Shown: positions 8,332 to 17,374 of the stretch, one piece after another | Layout: every line of letters starts with the position of its first letter | How positions within the stretch are numbered: the stretch's first letter is position 1 | Source: Streptomyces soli | GTDB taxonomy: Bacteria > Actinomycetota > Actinomycetes > Streptomycetales > Streptomycetaceae | Assembly: GCF_003999195.1 (NCBI RefSeq) | Contig: NZ_RJVR01000192.1 | Location: forward strand, 1 to 64,000 | Length of the DNA stretch: 64,000 nucleotides | Direction of reading: 5' to 3' | Position numbers and translations under genes: made by a program | Notes under the pieces: generated by a model | What the model was told of the DNA's origin: nothing | The model's input: the letters and a program-made list of their open reading frames with translations, nothing else | Databases searched by the model: none

Positions 8332-8892
8332 ATGACGGAGACGGAGACGGCGGCCATCAGTCAGGCGCTGCTCGACCAGGCACTGGTCGAGGAGGCCCTG
8401 AAGAAGTCCGGCCTCGTGTGGGTCGCGGCGGGCGCGGGCGCCGAGGCGGCCGCACCGCAGGCCCTGTGGCACGCCTGGGTGGACGGCGCCGTCTGCGTCG
8501 TCGGGGACGGCGAAGGCGAGCAGCCGCTGCCCGGCCTCACCGACGGCGGTACGGCCACCGTGACCGTACGCAGCAAGGACAAGGGCGGTCGCCTCGTCGC
8601 CTTCCCCGCCAAGGTCGTCGAGCTGGAACCGCGCGGCGAGGCCTGGTCGGCCGCCGTCGACGAGCTCAAGGGCAAGCGCCTCAACGCCCCCGACGCCGAG
8701 ACCATGACCGACCGCTGGGCCCGCGAGTGTCGCGTCCTGCGCCTCGAGCCCGCCGGCGAGCTCACGCAGCACCCCGGTGCCATGCCCGACGGTGGTGGCG
8801 CAGCGGCGCCGGTGCCGACCTCGGCCACCACCCGCCAGGCCATTCCGGCCGGCCTGCCGAAGCTGCTCTTCCGCCGCAAGCGCCGGGCCTAG
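8332..8892 (+). CDS. Conserved hypothetical protein, possibly flavin-binding split-barrel
   Basis: The product is 186 residues, mostly beta and Ala-rich, with segments such as ALWHAWVDGAVCVVGDGEGEQ and TVTVRSKDKGGRLVAFPAKV. These resemble the substrate-binding half of pyridoxamine-oxidase-like proteins, but no cofactor motif is certain. The C-terminus is short and basic (FRRKRRA). The ATG at 8332 has TAGGCT at 8320-8325 exactly 6 bases before it and no ribosome-binding site, consistent with a leaderless message. I cannot assign a function. Confidence 0.6.
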   Translation: MTETETAAISQALLDQALVEEALKKSGLVWVAAGAGAEAAAPQALWHAWVDGAVCVVGDGEGEQPLPGLTDGGTATVTVRSKDKGGRLVAFPAKVVELEPRGEAWSAAVDELKGKRLNAPDAETMTDRWARECRVLRLEPAGELTQHPGAMPDGGGAAAPVPTSATTRQAIPAGLPKLLFRRKRRA

Positions 8893-9007
8893 CCGGGCTG
8901 TGCCGGCCGCCGACGCGCCTGCGGCCACCACCGTCGGAGGCGCGCTCGTTGCCGGGCGCGGGCCGGTTGGGCCGGCCTCCCCCGAAGCTTCCTTTGGGTG
9001 ATGGGGA

Positions 9008-9029
9008 GGACGGCCTACCCCCAACCCGG
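9008..9029. repeat. Short dispersed repeat (GGACGGCCTACCCCCAACCC type), copy 1
   Basis: The 22 bases starting GGACGGCCTACC recur almost exactly at 21784-21804 and 60099-60120. Here they lie between convergent genes (8892 and 9031). The flanking 8960-9007 stretch contains degenerate CCCCC/GGGG hairpin material like the other palindromic repeats. Confidence 0.65.
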
Positions 9030-9030
9030 G

Positions 9031-9735
9031 CTATGACGTGACTGACTTGCCGTAGTCCACGACGTGATCCGCGTCCGGCGCGCGCAGCGTGAAGTCCTTG
9101 CCCCAGTCCGCCAGTGTGAGGGTGCCCGCGCCGCCTGCGCGCTCGTAGCGCAGCGGGTACGGCTTGCCCTCCAGGGACACGTCCAGCGTGCCGCCGGAGC
9201 CGCCCGCGCCGGTGAGAGCGATCGTGCGGGTGCCGCCGACGGAGCGGTGGTCGCCGATCGCCAGGTCGCCGTCCAGGACGAAGAGGCCGTCGAGCAGGAC
9301 CTTCTTGTCGGTGAAGCCGCTGAACTGCTTGTAGGCGGGGTCGCCGGTGGGCACCTTGACGTACTTGTTCTTGAGCTTGTCGCCGACCTCGTCGCCGTAG
9401 AAGCCGGCCCCGGCCTTGAGGTACAGGTCGTCGCCGACCCGCAGCAGCTGGAAGGTGCTGCCCTTGGCCGTGACCTGCCCGAGGCCGCCGTTGCCGCGCA
9501 AGCGCATGTCCAGCTTGTACGTGCTGCCGTTGCTGGAGACCGTGCCGGACAGCCGGACCGTGGCGGCCGCGTCGGCGGCGGAGCGGGCGCGCTGCTCGAT
9601 GGTTTTGGGCGGGAGCTTGGCGACGCCGTTGGTTCCCGCGTCCGGATCGCCCGCGCATCCCGTCGTACCCACGAGCGCGAGTCCCGCGCACATCACCCAC
9701 CAGAGGAAAGCGGCTGACCGGCGGCCGGGAAACAC
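9031..9735 (-). CDS. LppX/LprAFG-like (LolA fold) lipoprotein
   Basis: The product is 234 residues. The N-terminus carries a signal with cysteine C27 after GLALVGTTG (a slightly atypical lipobox), so it should be membrane-anchored and outward-facing. The mature part (STYKLDMRLRGNGGLGQV, FQLLRVGDDLYLKAG, PLRYERAGG) follows the LppX_LprAFG pattern, a hydrophobic-pocket fold that carries lipids in mycobacteria. The cargo in Streptomyces is unknown. GTG 9735 is chosen because GGAGGAAG at 9743-9750 is 7 bases upstream, although the frame is open to 9879. A related membrane/lipoprotein gene also neighbours mrp and mgtE-like genes in mycobacteria. Confidence 0.8.
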   Translation of the reverse strand: MFPGRRSAAFLWWVMCAGLALVGTTGCAGDPDAGTNGVAKLPPKTIEQRARSAADAAATVRLSGTVSSNGSTYKLDMRLRGNGGLGQVTAKGSTFQLLRVGDDLYLKAGAGFYGDEVGDKLKNKYVKVPTGDPAYKQFSGFTDKKVLLDGLFVLDGDLAIGDHRSVGGTRTIALTGAGGSGGTLDVSLEGKPYPLRYERAGGAGTLTLADWGKDFTLRAPDADHVVDYGKSVTS

Positions 9736-9941
9736 GTGGGATCTTCCTCCTACGGCAAAAAGCGTGCGCGAAGCGGGCCCGAAGCTACCGCAGCGTACCG
9801 CCGTCGCACGAGACCCCCTACGGGACCCAAGGAGCCGTCCGGCGCGCCCCCCATGATCCTGGCGAGCTAGCCTGAACACGCGTCATCGCCGGAAAGCCAC
9901 GCAGCAGAACGCCAGGAACACCGCGAAGAGGAGGTCACCGC

Positions 9942-11192
9942 ATGCCTGCCGGTACCTTCCGGGTCTTCGTCTCGCATCTCGCCGGCGTGCCGGTGTTCGA
10001 CCCCAACGGCGACCAGGTCGGCCGGGTCCGGGACGTGGTGGTGATGCTGCGCGTGGGCGGACGCCCGCCGCGCGTGCTGGGCCTGGTGGTGGAGGTCGTG
10101 AGCCGCCGGCGCATCTTCCTGCCCATCACCCGCGTCACCGGCGTGGAATCGGGCCAGGTCATCACCACCGGCGTAGTGAACATGCAGCGCTTCGAGCAGC
10201 GCCCCACCGAGACCCTGGTCCTGGGCGAGCTGCTCGACCGGCGCGTCCGCCTCACCGAGACCGGCGAGGAGGTGACCGTCCTCGATGTGTCGATGGTGCG
10301 TCTGCCGGCCCGCCGCGACTGGGAGATCGACAAGGTCTTCGTACGGAGAGGCAAGGGCGGTGCGCTGCGGCGGCGCGGGGAGACGCTGACCGTCGAGTGG
10401 TCGGCGGTCACCGGCTTCTCGCTCGACGAGCAGGGGCAGGGCGCGGCGGCGCTGCTCGCGACCTTCGAGCAGCTGCGCCCGGCCGACCTGGCGAACGTGC
10501 TGCACCACCTCACGGCCAAGCGCCGCGCCGAGGTCGCGGCGGCCCTGGACGACGACCGGCTCGCCGACGTGATGGAGGAGCTGCCGGACGACGACCGGGT
10601 CGAGATCCTCGGCAAGCTCAAGGAGGAGCGCGCGGCCGACGTCCTGGAGGCGATGGCCCCGGACGACGCGGCCGACCTGCTGTCCGAGCTGCCGGAAGCG
10701 GACAAGGAGAAGCTCCTCGCCCTCATGCAGCCGCACGACGCGGCCGACATGCGGCGCCTGCTGGCGTACGAGGAGCGGACGGCCGGCGGTCTGATGACCA
10801 CCGACCCGATCGTGCTGCGCCCCGACGCCACCGTCGCCGACGCCCTCGCGCGGGTCCGCAACCCGGACCTGTCCCCCGCGCTGGCCGCGCAGGTCTACGT
10901 CTGCCGGGCCCCGGAAGAGACGCCGACCGGCAAGTACCTGGGCACCGTGCACTTCCAACGGCTGCTGCGCGACCCGCCGTTCACCCTCGTCGGCTCGATC
11001 GTCGACAGCGACCTGCGGCCGCTGACGCCGGACAGCTCGCTGCAGGGTGTCACCAGCTATCTGGCGACGTACAACATGGTCGCGGCTCCCGTCGTCGACG
11101 AGAGCGGCTCACTGCTCGGCGCGGTCACCGTCGACGACGTCCTCGACCATCTGCTCCCCGAGGACTGGCGGGAGACCGACTATGGCCGATGA
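9942..11192 (+). CDS. Soluble MgtE N-terminal-domain/CBS protein
   Basis: The product is 416 residues. Residues 1-160 contain two PRC-barrel-like beta domains (NGDQVGRVRDVVVML). About 180-280 form the helical MgtE_N domain with repeated ADLL/ADVL units (LANVLHHLTAKRR, RVEILGKLKEERAADVL). Residues 290-410 are a CBS pair (GGLMTTDPIVLRPDATVADAL and APVVDESGSLLGAVTVDDVL). The MgtE membrane channel domain is absent, so this is a sensor or regulatory protein, not a transporter. It overlaps the next gene by 11 bases. RBS GAGGAGG precedes the ATG. Mycobacteria have an equivalent gene near mrp. Confidence 0.88.
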   Translation: MPAGTFRVFVSHLAGVPVFDPNGDQVGRVRDVVVMLRVGGRPPRVLGLVVEVVSRRRIFLPITRVTGVESGQVITTGVVNMQRFEQRPTETLVLGELLDRRVRLTETGEEVTVLDVSMVRLPARRDWEIDKVFVRRGKGGALRRRGETLTVEWSAVTGFSLDEQGQGAAALLATFEQLRPADLANVLHHLTAKRRAEVAAALDDDRLADVMEELPDDDRVEILGKLKEERAADVLEAMAPDDAADLLSELPEADKEKLLALMQPHDAADMRRLLAYEERTAGGLMTTDPIVLRPDATVADALARVRNPDLSPALAAQVYVCRAPEETPTGKYLGTVHFQRLLRDPPFTLVGSIVDSDLRPLTPDSSLQGVTSYLATYNMVAAPVVDESGSLLGAVTVDDVLDHLLPEDWRETDYGR

Positions 11193-11700
11193 CCGCCCCC
11201 GCGTCCGCCTGGACCAGCCACGGGTTCGGCGGCGCAATCTGCTGCCCACCTACGACCCCGAGGCGTTCGGGCGGCTGTCGGAGAAGATCGCCCGCTTCCT
11301 GGGCACCATGCGCTTCATCGCGTGGATGACGGCGGTCATCATCGCCTGGGTGCTGTGGAACGCCTTCGCGCCCGCCCATCTGCGCTGGGACCCCTACCCG
11401 TTCATCTTCCTGACCCTGATGCTGTCCCTGCAGGCCTCGTACGCCGCTCCGCTGATCCTGCTCGCCCAGAACCGCCAGGACGACCGCGACCGCGTCAACC
11501 TGGAGCAGGACCGCAAGCAGAACGAGCGCAGCATCGCGGACACCGAGTATCTGACCCGTGAGGTGGCGTCGCTGCGGATGGGACTCGGCGAGGTCGCGAC
11601 CCGCGACTGGATGCGCTCCGAGCTCCAGGATCTGGTCAAGGAGTTGGAAGAGCGGCGTCTGGTCGACGCGGGTGACGAATCCGACGACCGGGCCTCCTGA
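11182..11700 (+). CDS. DUF1003 membrane protein
   Basis: The product is 172 residues. Two adjacent membrane helices (FIAWMTAVIIAWVLWNAF and PFIFLTLMLSLQASYAAPLIL) are followed by the characteristic LLAQNRQDDRDRVN and a charged helical C-terminus that probably forms a coiled coil. This is the DUF1003 family, of unknown function. Its ATG overlaps the MgtE_N/CBS gene by 11 bases, so the two are translationally coupled. The pairing suggests the soluble CBS protein works with this membrane partner, perhaps in divalent-cation response; that is inference. Confidence 0.88.
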   Translation: MADDRPRVRLDQPRVRRRNLLPTYDPEAFGRLSEKIARFLGTMRFIAWMTAVIIAWVLWNAFAPAHLRWDPYPFIFLTLMLSLQASYAAPLILLAQNRQDDRDRVNLEQDRKQNERSIADTEYLTREVASLRMGLGEVATRDWMRSELQDLVKELEERRLVDAGDESDDRAS

Positions 11701-11722
11701 CCCGAGCCGTACCATCGACGGT

Positions 11723-12877
11723 ATGGCTACCGAAACGTACACCCCCCCTACCGCCGACGCGGTGCGCACCGCGCTCGCGACGGTGAACGACCCGGAGATC
11801 CACAAGCCAATCACCGACCTCGGCATGGTGAAATCGGTCGACATCGCCGAGGACGGTGCGGTCAAGGTGGCCGTCTACCTGACGGTGTCGGGGTGTCCGC
11901 TGCGGGACACGATCACGCGTGAGGTCACCACGGCGGTGTCGGCGGTCGCCGGTGTGACCGGTGTGACGGTCGAGCTGGACGTGATGAGCGACGAGCAGCG
12001 TCGTGAGCTGACCTCCTCGCTGCGCGGCGGCCAGGCCGAGCGCGAGATCCCCTTCGCCCAGCCCGGCTCGCTGACCCGGGTCTACGCGGTCGCCTCCGGC
12101 AAGGGCGGCGTCGGCAAGTCCTCGGTGACGGTGAACCTCGCCGCCGCGATGGCGGCGGACGGGCTGAAGGTCGGTGTCGTCGACGCCGACATCTACGGCC
12201 ACAGCGTCCCGCGCATGCTCGGTGTGGACGGCCGGCCCACCCAGGTCGAGAACATGATCATGCCGCCGTCCGCGAACGGCGTGAAGGTCATCTCGATCGG
12301 CATGTTCACCCCCGGCAACGCCCCCGTGGTGTGGCGTGGCCCGATGCTGCACCGCGCCCTCCAGCAGTTCCTGGCGGACGTCTACTGGGGCGACCTGGAC
12401 GTGCTGCTGCTCGACCTGCCGCCGGGCACCGGTGACATCGCGATCTCGGTGGCCCAGCTGGTACCGAACGCCGAGATCCTGGTCGTCACCACCCCGCAGC
12501 AGGCGGCGGCCGAGGTCGCCGAGCGGGCCGGCTCCATCGCCGTACAGACCCACCAGAAGATCGTCGGCGTCGTCGAGAACATGTCGGGCATGCCCTGCCC
12601 GCACTGCGACGAGATCGTCGACGTCTTCGGCTCGGGCGGCGGCCAGAGCGTCGCCGAGGGCCTGACCCGCACGACCGGCGCCACGGTGCCGGTCCTCGGC
12701 CAGATCCCCATCGACGTCCGCCTCCGCGAAGGCGGCGACGACGGCCGCCCGGTGGTGCTGACGGACCCCGAGTCCCCGGCCGGCTCCGCCCTGCGGGCCA
12801 TCGCCGGCAAGCTCGGCGGCTGCCAGCGCGGCCTCGCGGGGCTGTCGCTGGGGATCACGCCGCGCAACAAGTTCTGA
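11723..12877 (+). CDS. mrp: Mrp/NBP35-family iron-sulfur cluster carrier ATPase
   Basis: The product is 384 residues. An N-terminal MIP18/DUF59 domain (about 10-90, with VSGCPLRD) is fused to a P-loop domain with the deviant Walker A SGKGGVGKSS at 125-134, VVDADIYG, and LLLDLPPGTGD. The CPHC motif near residue 287 binds the bridging Fe-S cluster between dimer subunits. It delivers [4Fe-4S] clusters to apoproteins in the cytoplasm. The ATG at 11723 has no ribosome-binding site but has TACCAT at 11710-11715, so a leaderless start is likely; the frame also extends upstream to 11558. It converges with the next gene over a terminator. Confidence 0.95.
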   Translation: MATETYTPPTADAVRTALATVNDPEIHKPITDLGMVKSVDIAEDGAVKVAVYLTVSGCPLRDTITREVTTAVSAVAGVTGVTVELDVMSDEQRRELTSSLRGGQAEREIPFAQPGSLTRVYAVASGKGGVGKSSVTVNLAAAMAADGLKVGVVDADIYGHSVPRMLGVDGRPTQVENMIMPPSANGVKVISIGMFTPGNAPVVWRGPMLHRALQQFLADVYWGDLDVLLLDLPPGTGDIAISVAQLVPNAEILVVTTPQQAAAEVAERAGSIAVQTHQKIVGVVENMSGMPCPHCDEIVDVFGSGGGQSVAEGLTRTTGATVPVLGQIPIDVRLREGGDDGRPVVLTDPESPAGSALRAIAGKLGGCQRGLAGLSLGITPRNKF

Positions 12878-12888
12878 CGGCTCTCGCA

Positions 12889-12924
12889 GCTGACGCCGGG
12901 GCGGGCTTCGCCCCCGGCGTCAGC
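12889..12924. terminator. Bidirectional terminator hairpin
   Basis: A 13-bp stem (12889-12901, GCTGACGCCGGGG, pairing with 12912-12924) lies after mrp and overlaps the stop region of the convergent gene ending at 12920. Confidence 0.75.
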
Positions 12925-13537
12925 CGGCGCACGCTGTGATGTCCTTGACGACGGCCAGCCCGAGCCCGTACGCGCTCATCCCGCGCCCGTACGCGCCCAG
13001 GTGCACCCCCCGCGCGGATCCGGCCAGGACCCACCCGTACTCGGACTCGCGGTAGTGGAACGCGGTAGGCACGCCGTCCACCGGCAGGGTGAGCGCCGAC
13101 CATCCCGGGCCGTCGAGCGCGTCGGCCAGGTCCCAGGCGATGGCCGTCTGCTGGTCCAGCCAGGCCTGACGGAGGTGGCGCTCCATCATGGTCGGCCAGG
13201 TGCAGGACAGCAGGCCGGACCCGGCGAGCCAGGCAGCGGACGAGACGGATGTGGCGTCGAGCACACCGGTGCCGTCGGCGCTGCGCCGTAGGGGCCGGTC
13301 GGCGACGGACACCACGACCGCGAAGCGGCGGGTTTCCGGGGTCGGCTCGACCTTCACCGAGGGCTCGTCACCATGGCCCACGGAGCCGTGCTCCACAGTG
13401 CCGTCGGCGCTCATGCCGATTGGGGTGAGCCAGCGAGGGCCGGTGAAAGCCTCGTCCAGCCCGTACCAGGGGAAATCGGCCTTGAGATAGCCGTCGATCG
13501 GACGGGAACGTTCCGCTGTATCAGCTGTCGTCTCCAC
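12920..13537 (-). CDS. Conserved hypothetical protein, unknown function
   Basis: The product is 205 residues, cytoplasmic, with no signal or membrane segment. Visible features are Trp-rich stretches (FPWYGLDEAFTGPRWL, SCTWPTMMERHLRQAWLDQQ) and a C-terminal Gly/Tyr-rich strand region (GAYGRGMSAYGLGLAVVKDI). GTG 13537 is preceded by GAGGAGG with an 8-base spacing. It lies between mrp and tatB on the same strand as tatB. I recognise it only as an unnamed Streptomyces-type protein. Confidence 0.6.
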   Translation of the reverse strand: METTADTAERSRPIDGYLKADFPWYGLDEAFTGPRWLTPIGMSADGTVEHGSVGHGDEPSVKVEPTPETRRFAVVVSVADRPLRRSADGTGVLDATSVSSAAWLAGSGLLSCTWPTMMERHLRQAWLDQQTAIAWDLADALDGPGWSALTLPVDGVPTAFHYRESEYGWVLAGSARGVHLGAYGRGMSAYGLGLAVVKDITACAG

Positions 13538-13612
13538 GCGCGGCGCCTCCTCAATAGGGCAAACAAAGGGAGAATAGCCACTCGCGGTGCCTGATCGGGG
13601 CAGGGGCCCCGA

Positions 13613-14047
13613 TCAGGTGGCGTCGGAGTCGTACGGCGGGGGCTCACCGGGGTCGAGACGGTCTCGCTTGCGCAGCATGTCCGGCGTGTCGGACGAGGCC
13701 GAGGAGGACCCCGACGAGGAGTCCCGGCCGTGCACCGCGTCGGTCAGCGTGGCCGCTTCCTCGCGGAAGTCGAAGCCGTTGCGGATGTCCTTCAGCCCCA
13801 GCTCGTCGTTGTCCATCAGCTGCTTGCGGACGAACGTCTTGGGGTTGAGGTCCTCGAACTCGAAGTCCTTGAACTCCGGGCCCAGCTCCTTGCGGATGTC
13901 CTCCTTGGCGCTGTCCGAGAACGCCCGCACCTTGCGGATGAAACTCGAGACGTCCTGGATGACCTTCGGCAGCTTGTCCGGGCCGAAAACGAGCACGGCA
14001 AGGATCGCGAGCGCCACTATCTCCAGCGGGCCTATGTCGAAGAACAC
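13613..14047 (-). CDS. tatB: Sec-independent translocase protein TatB
   Basis: The product is 144 residues. A short N-terminal membrane helix (MFFDIGPLEIVALAILAVLV) runs into the FGPDKLP hinge, followed by an amphipathic helix (VIQDVSSFIRKVRAFSDSAK) and an acidic, Ser-rich tail. The Glu in the membrane helix and the hinge match TatB, the twin-arginine precursor receptor acting with TatC. The start is a GTG at 14047 with AGGAGCTGCAGG before it. Position next to the HtrA protease, anti-sigma and sigma genes is conserved in actinobacteria and links protein export to the envelope-stress regulon. Confidence 0.92.
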   Translation of the reverse strand: MFFDIGPLEIVALAILAVLVFGPDKLPKVIQDVSSFIRKVRAFSDSAKEDIRKELGPEFKDFEFEDLNPKTFVRKQLMDNDELGLKDIRNGFDFREEAATLTDAVHGRDSSSGSSSASSDTPDMLRKRDRLDPGEPPPYDSDAT

Positions 14048-14157
14048 CCTGCAGCTCCTACGTAAACGAACCGGCAGACCTCACCGTACCTGGCGACCCT
14101 GGCAAAGCGGGAGGGGCCGCCCTTGTCAGCTTGTTGTGGCGTCGGCTTCGTGTGGCG

Positions 14158-15567
14158 TCAGCTTCCTGAGGCGCTGCCGAGCGTAAGTTGTGCGGTGTGT
14201 TGCTCGCCGTTGCGCGTGAGGGTCAGCGTGAGGTGGTCGCCCGGGCGGTTGCTGCGGATGCGCACGATCAGCTCCGCGCCGCTGTGCACGCTCTTGCCGT
14301 CGACCGCGGTGATGACGTCGCCCTTCCTGATGCCCGCCCGGTCGCCCGGGCCGCCCTTGGTCGGCTCTTCGCTGACCTGGGCGCCGTCGCCGCTGTACTG
14401 CATGTTGACGCTGACGCCGATGACCGGGTGGGTGGCCTTGCCGGTGCTGATCAGCTCTTCGGCGACCAGCTTGGCCTGGTTGATCGGGATGGAGAAGCCG
14501 AGGCCGATACTGCCGCCCTGGCTGCTGCCGCCGAACGGGTCGGAGCCGGGGTCGGCCGAACGGATGGCGCTGTTGATGCCGATGACCAGGCCGCCCTCGT
14601 CGACCAGGGGGCCGCCGGAGTTACCGGGGTTGATGGGGGCGTCGGTCTGGAGGGCGTCGACATAGCTGACGTCGGTGCCGTCGCTCTGGCTACCCGCGGT
14701 GATGGGGCGGTGGGTGGCACTGATGATGCCGGAGGTGACGGTGCCCTCCAGGTCGTAGGGGGCGCCGATGGCCACGACGGGGTCGCCGACCCTGACCGCG
14801 TCGGAGTCGCCGAGGGCCAGCGGGCGCAGGCCGGTGGACCCGGAGACCTTGATGACAGCGAGGTCGTAGCCGCTGTCCCGGCCGGTGACCTCGGCGTTCT
14901 TGATGACCTGGCCGTTGTTGAAGGTCACGGAGATGCCGCCGCTCGTGGCGGACTCCACGACATGGCTGTTGGTGAGGATGTGGCCCTGGCCGTCGAGTAC
15001 GAAGCCGGTGCCGGTGGCCTCGCCGCTGTCGGTCTTGACGTGGATGTAGACCACCCCGGGCAGTGTCCTGGCGGCTATACCCGCGATGCTCTGCGGCGCC
15101 CGTGCCTCCGCCTGGGCGGAGGCGGAGGCGGTCGCCTGCGGCAGGCTCACCCGGCTCCCCCCGTCGCCGTTGTGCGACCGTACGTACGCTCCGGCGGCCC
15201 CGCCCAGCACTCCGGCCGCCAACGCGACCGCCAGCAGCCCGGCGACCGTCCGGCGCCGCCGCCGCCGTTCAGGGGTGGGCGAGGGCGAGGGCTGGGACGG
15301 CGTCCAGGGGTCGTACGCCTGCCAGTGGCCGACGGAAAGCGGCTGCACGGGCGGGGCGGGCGCCCAGGGGCCGGGCGGCCCGTAGGGCGGGGTGTCGTAC
15401 GGGTCCGGGGTGTGGCGCGGCACGGGCGACAGCGCCGCCTGTACGGGCTCTGGGGCGGCCTCTACGGCCTCGGGGGCAGCAGGGGGTGCGGCGGGCTCGG
15501 TATCCGGCCCTGCGGTCGGTTCCGGGCGGCTCCACCACTGCGGCCCGGCGGCCTTCCCCACGCTCAT
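14158..15567 (-). CDS. HtrA/DegP-like membrane-anchored serine protease with PDZ domain
   Basis: The product is 469 residues. Residues 1-106 are a Pro/Ala-rich cytoplasmic region ending in six Arg, and about 107-128 form one membrane helix. The trypsin-like domain follows with triad H202 (LTNSHVVESA), D235 (SGYDLAVIKV) and S317 (NPGNSGGP). A C-terminal PDZ domain covers about 375-469. It degrades or trims misfolded extracytoplasmic proteins. ATG 15567 is used; a GTG two codons later is better spaced from GGGGAG. It belongs to the sigma/anti-sigma/protease/tatB cluster and is probably under that sigma factor, as with mycobacterial SigE-RseA-HtrA. Confidence 0.92.
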   Translation of the reverse strand: MSVGKAAGPQWWSRPEPTAGPDTEPAAPPAAPEAVEAAPEPVQAALSPVPRHTPDPYDTPPYGPPGPWAPAPPVQPLSVGHWQAYDPWTPSQPSPSPTPERRRRRRTVAGLLAVALAAGVLGGAAGAYVRSHNGDGGSRVSLPQATASASAQAEARAPQSIAGIAARTLPGVVYIHVKTDSGEATGTGFVLDGQGHILTNSHVVESATSGGISVTFNNGQVIKNAEVTGRDSGYDLAVIKVSGSTGLRPLALGDSDAVRVGDPVVAIGAPYDLEGTVTSGIISATHRPITAGSQSDGTDVSYVDALQTDAPINPGNSGGPLVDEGGLVIGINSAIRSADPGSDPFGGSSQGGSIGLGFSIPINQAKLVAEELISTGKATHPVIGVSVNMQYSGDGAQVSEEPTKGGPGDRAGIRKGDVITAVDGKSVHSGAELIVRIRSNRPGDHLTLTLTRNGEQHTAQLTLGSASGS

Positions 15568-15653
15568 GCACTCCCCTACGACGGACGACCTGCGGACGAC
15601 GACCTGCACTCACTGGGATTGAACCAGGAGTCGGCGCCGCCCGCAGCCGTCGG

Positions 15654-16562
15654 TCAGGGGGTGGCCGAGGCGTTGCCCAGCAGCGGGATCGGGGAGTCCA
15701 GCAGTGCGGGCACGGTGGGAGTGACCGTGGGGGTCGGGCTGGCGGAGGAGGTCGCGCGGGACCCCTTCCGGGGGGTCGTGGTGACCAACTGTCCGGTGTC
15801 CGGAAGGACCAGCGGGCGGGCCACCGACACCACAGGTGTGCTCGCGACCCCGGGCGAGGCCGGACCGGCCGCCGAGGCGGACGGGGAAGCCGACGGCACA
15901 GGCGCCGACACCGGGCTGACCGCATCGCCGGCCTGCCCCCGTGTGCCGCGCACGCCCCGCACATCGGCGACGTCGGAGGCCCGTGCGCTCAGCGGCGTCA
16001 CCGCAGAGCCCGGGTCGTCCGAGCCAATGTCGGCCGCGCCTTCGAGCGGCAGCGCGCCACCGAGGGCGATCGCCGCCATGGAGAAAGCGCCGGCCGCTGC
16101 GAAGGCGAACCGCCGGCCCCGCTTGGCGTTCCCGGGCCGCTCGACCTCGTGTATGCGGAAGCCGCTGGTCGGCTCGGGCGCCGGGATGAAGCCGTCGCGC
16201 CGCCTGCCGAAGACATTGCCGCTGAGCCGCTGGCCGCCGAGGCTGGTCGCCTCGATCACGCCTTCGCGCTGGTCGTCCTTGTCTCCGCCGCCCTTGCCGC
16301 CACTGCTGCCATGGTCGTCACCGCCGGGCAGTCCCTGGAGCCGGGCCAGCAGGTCGGCGGACAGGGCGGGCGGGGCCGCGGCGGCCACCGCGTTCTTCAA
16401 CTGCCGCTGATCGTTCGCGGCCGCTTTGCAGCCCGGGCAGGTGGCGAGGTGCGCGAGCACCCGTTCCCGGGCGTCGTCGTGCAGCTCTCCATCGACAAAG
16501 GCGGCGAGGCGGTCGCCGAGGTGATGTTCGGCAGGCGTGAGGTGCTCGCCGGTCCCGTTCAC
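15654..16562 (-). CDS. Zinc-type anti-sigma factor (RseA-like) with transmembrane segment
   Basis: The product is 302 residues. The N-terminal anti-sigma domain has the ZAS signature H38-x3-C42-x2-C45 (HLATCPGC). An acidic/Gly-rich linker leads to one membrane helix at about 152-174 and a Ser/Pro/Ala-rich extracytoplasmic tail. It should hold the adjacent ECF sigma factor inactive until envelope or redox stress. The start is a GTG whose last two bases overlap the sigma stop (GTGA), giving translational coupling. In mycobacteria the orthologous RseA is phosphorylated and degraded under surface stress; whether that applies here is unknown. Confidence 0.9.
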   Translation of the reverse strand: MNGTGEHLTPAEHHLGDRLAAFVDGELHDDARERVLAHLATCPGCKAAANDQRQLKNAVAAAAPPALSADLLARLQGLPGGDDHGSSGGKGGGDKDDQREGVIEATSLGGQRLSGNVFGRRRDGFIPAPEPTSGFRIHEVERPGNAKRGRRFAFAAAGAFSMAAIALGGALPLEGAADIGSDDPGSAVTPLSARASDVADVRGVRGTRGQAGDAVSPVSAPVPSASPSASAAGPASPGVASTPVVSVARPLVLPDTGQLVTTTPRKGSRATSSASPTPTVTPTVPALLDSPIPLLGNASATP

Positions 16563-17341
16563 GTTCTCCCGCCCTCCAGGCCCGGCTGGTGGGTCGCGAG
16601 GGCCGGCGCCTCCCCGGGGCGGGCGGCGGGGGCTCGGTGCTCCAGTGCCTTGCGCAGGTGCGAGCGGCCACGGTGGATCCGGCTGCGCACGGTGCCGAGC
16701 TTCACGCCGAGCGTCGCCGCGATCTCCTCGTACGAAAGGCCCTCGATGTCACAGAGCACGACGGCGGCACGGAACTCCGGCGCAAGGGTGTCCAGCGCCT
16801 GCTGCACGTCGGCGTCGAAATGCGTGTCCGCGAAGTGCTGGGCGGGCGACGGCTCACGGCTGGGCAGCCGCTCCGCCGCGTCGTCGCCGAGCGCGTCGAA
16901 ACGGATCCGCTGACGACGGCGCACCATGTCCAGGAAGAGGTTGGTGGTGATGCGGTGCAGCCAGCCCTCGAAGGTGCCGGGCGTGTACGTCGACAGCGAA
17001 CGGAAGACCCGGACGAAGACCTCCTGAGTCAGGTCCTCGGCGTCGTGCTGGTTACCCGTCAGGCGGTACGCCAGGCGGTAGACCCGTGCGCTGTGCGTGC
17101 TGACGATCTCCTCCCACGAGGGAGGGGTCCAAGCCTGTCCGTCCCCGTCGGTGGCGAAAGTCGCGGTCGTAGGCGCGGTCGCGGTCTCGGAGTCGTCAGT
17201 GGACGGCCGGTCGTCAGCAGTATCGGTCACGGATTTCGGCTCGCCGGCCGACCTGCGGAAGCGCTTCAGCACTCCCCGGTCCTCCGCCGCAGCCGCACCT
17301 CCCCTGTCGGCTCTGGTGGTCTCCAGTAGAGCCCCTACCAT
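16559..17341 (-). CDS. ECF RNA polymerase sigma factor (mycobacterial SigE type)
   Basis: The product is 260 residues. An acidic, Thr/Ser-rich N-terminal extension of about 75 residues precedes sigma region 2 ([14 protein letters not shown], then [18 protein letters not shown]) and region 4 ([20 protein letters not shown], a helix-turn-helix). It directs transcription of an envelope-stress regulon with the downstream anti-sigma and protease. This is the M. tuberculosis SigE family, not the CseBC-controlled SigE of S. coelicolor. ATG 17341 is preferred over the in-frame ATG at 17380, which would overlap the start of the divergent methyltransferase frame. Confidence 0.9.
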   Translation of the reverse strand: MVGALLETTRADRGGAAAAEDRGVLKRFRRSAGEPKSVTDTADDRPSTDDSETATAPTTATFATDGDGQAWTPPSWEEIVSTHSARVYRLAYRLTGNQHDAEDLTQEVFVRVFRSLSTYTPGTFEGWLHRITTNLFLDMVRRRQRIRFDALGDDAAERLPSREPSPAQHFADTHFDADVQQALDTLAPEFRAAVVLCDIEGLSYEEIAATLGVKLGTVRSRIHRGRSHLRKALEHRAPAARPGEAPALATHQPGLEGGRT

Positions 17342-17374
17342 ATCCACCTCGCCCGTTAGCTCCGGATAAGGGCG

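Noticed and set aside
14188-16410. 740-codon open frame on the plus strand opposite the HtrA and anti-sigma genes
   Set aside because: Artefact of high GC: no ribosome-binding site, composition of an antisense frame, and the minus-strand genes have clear domains.
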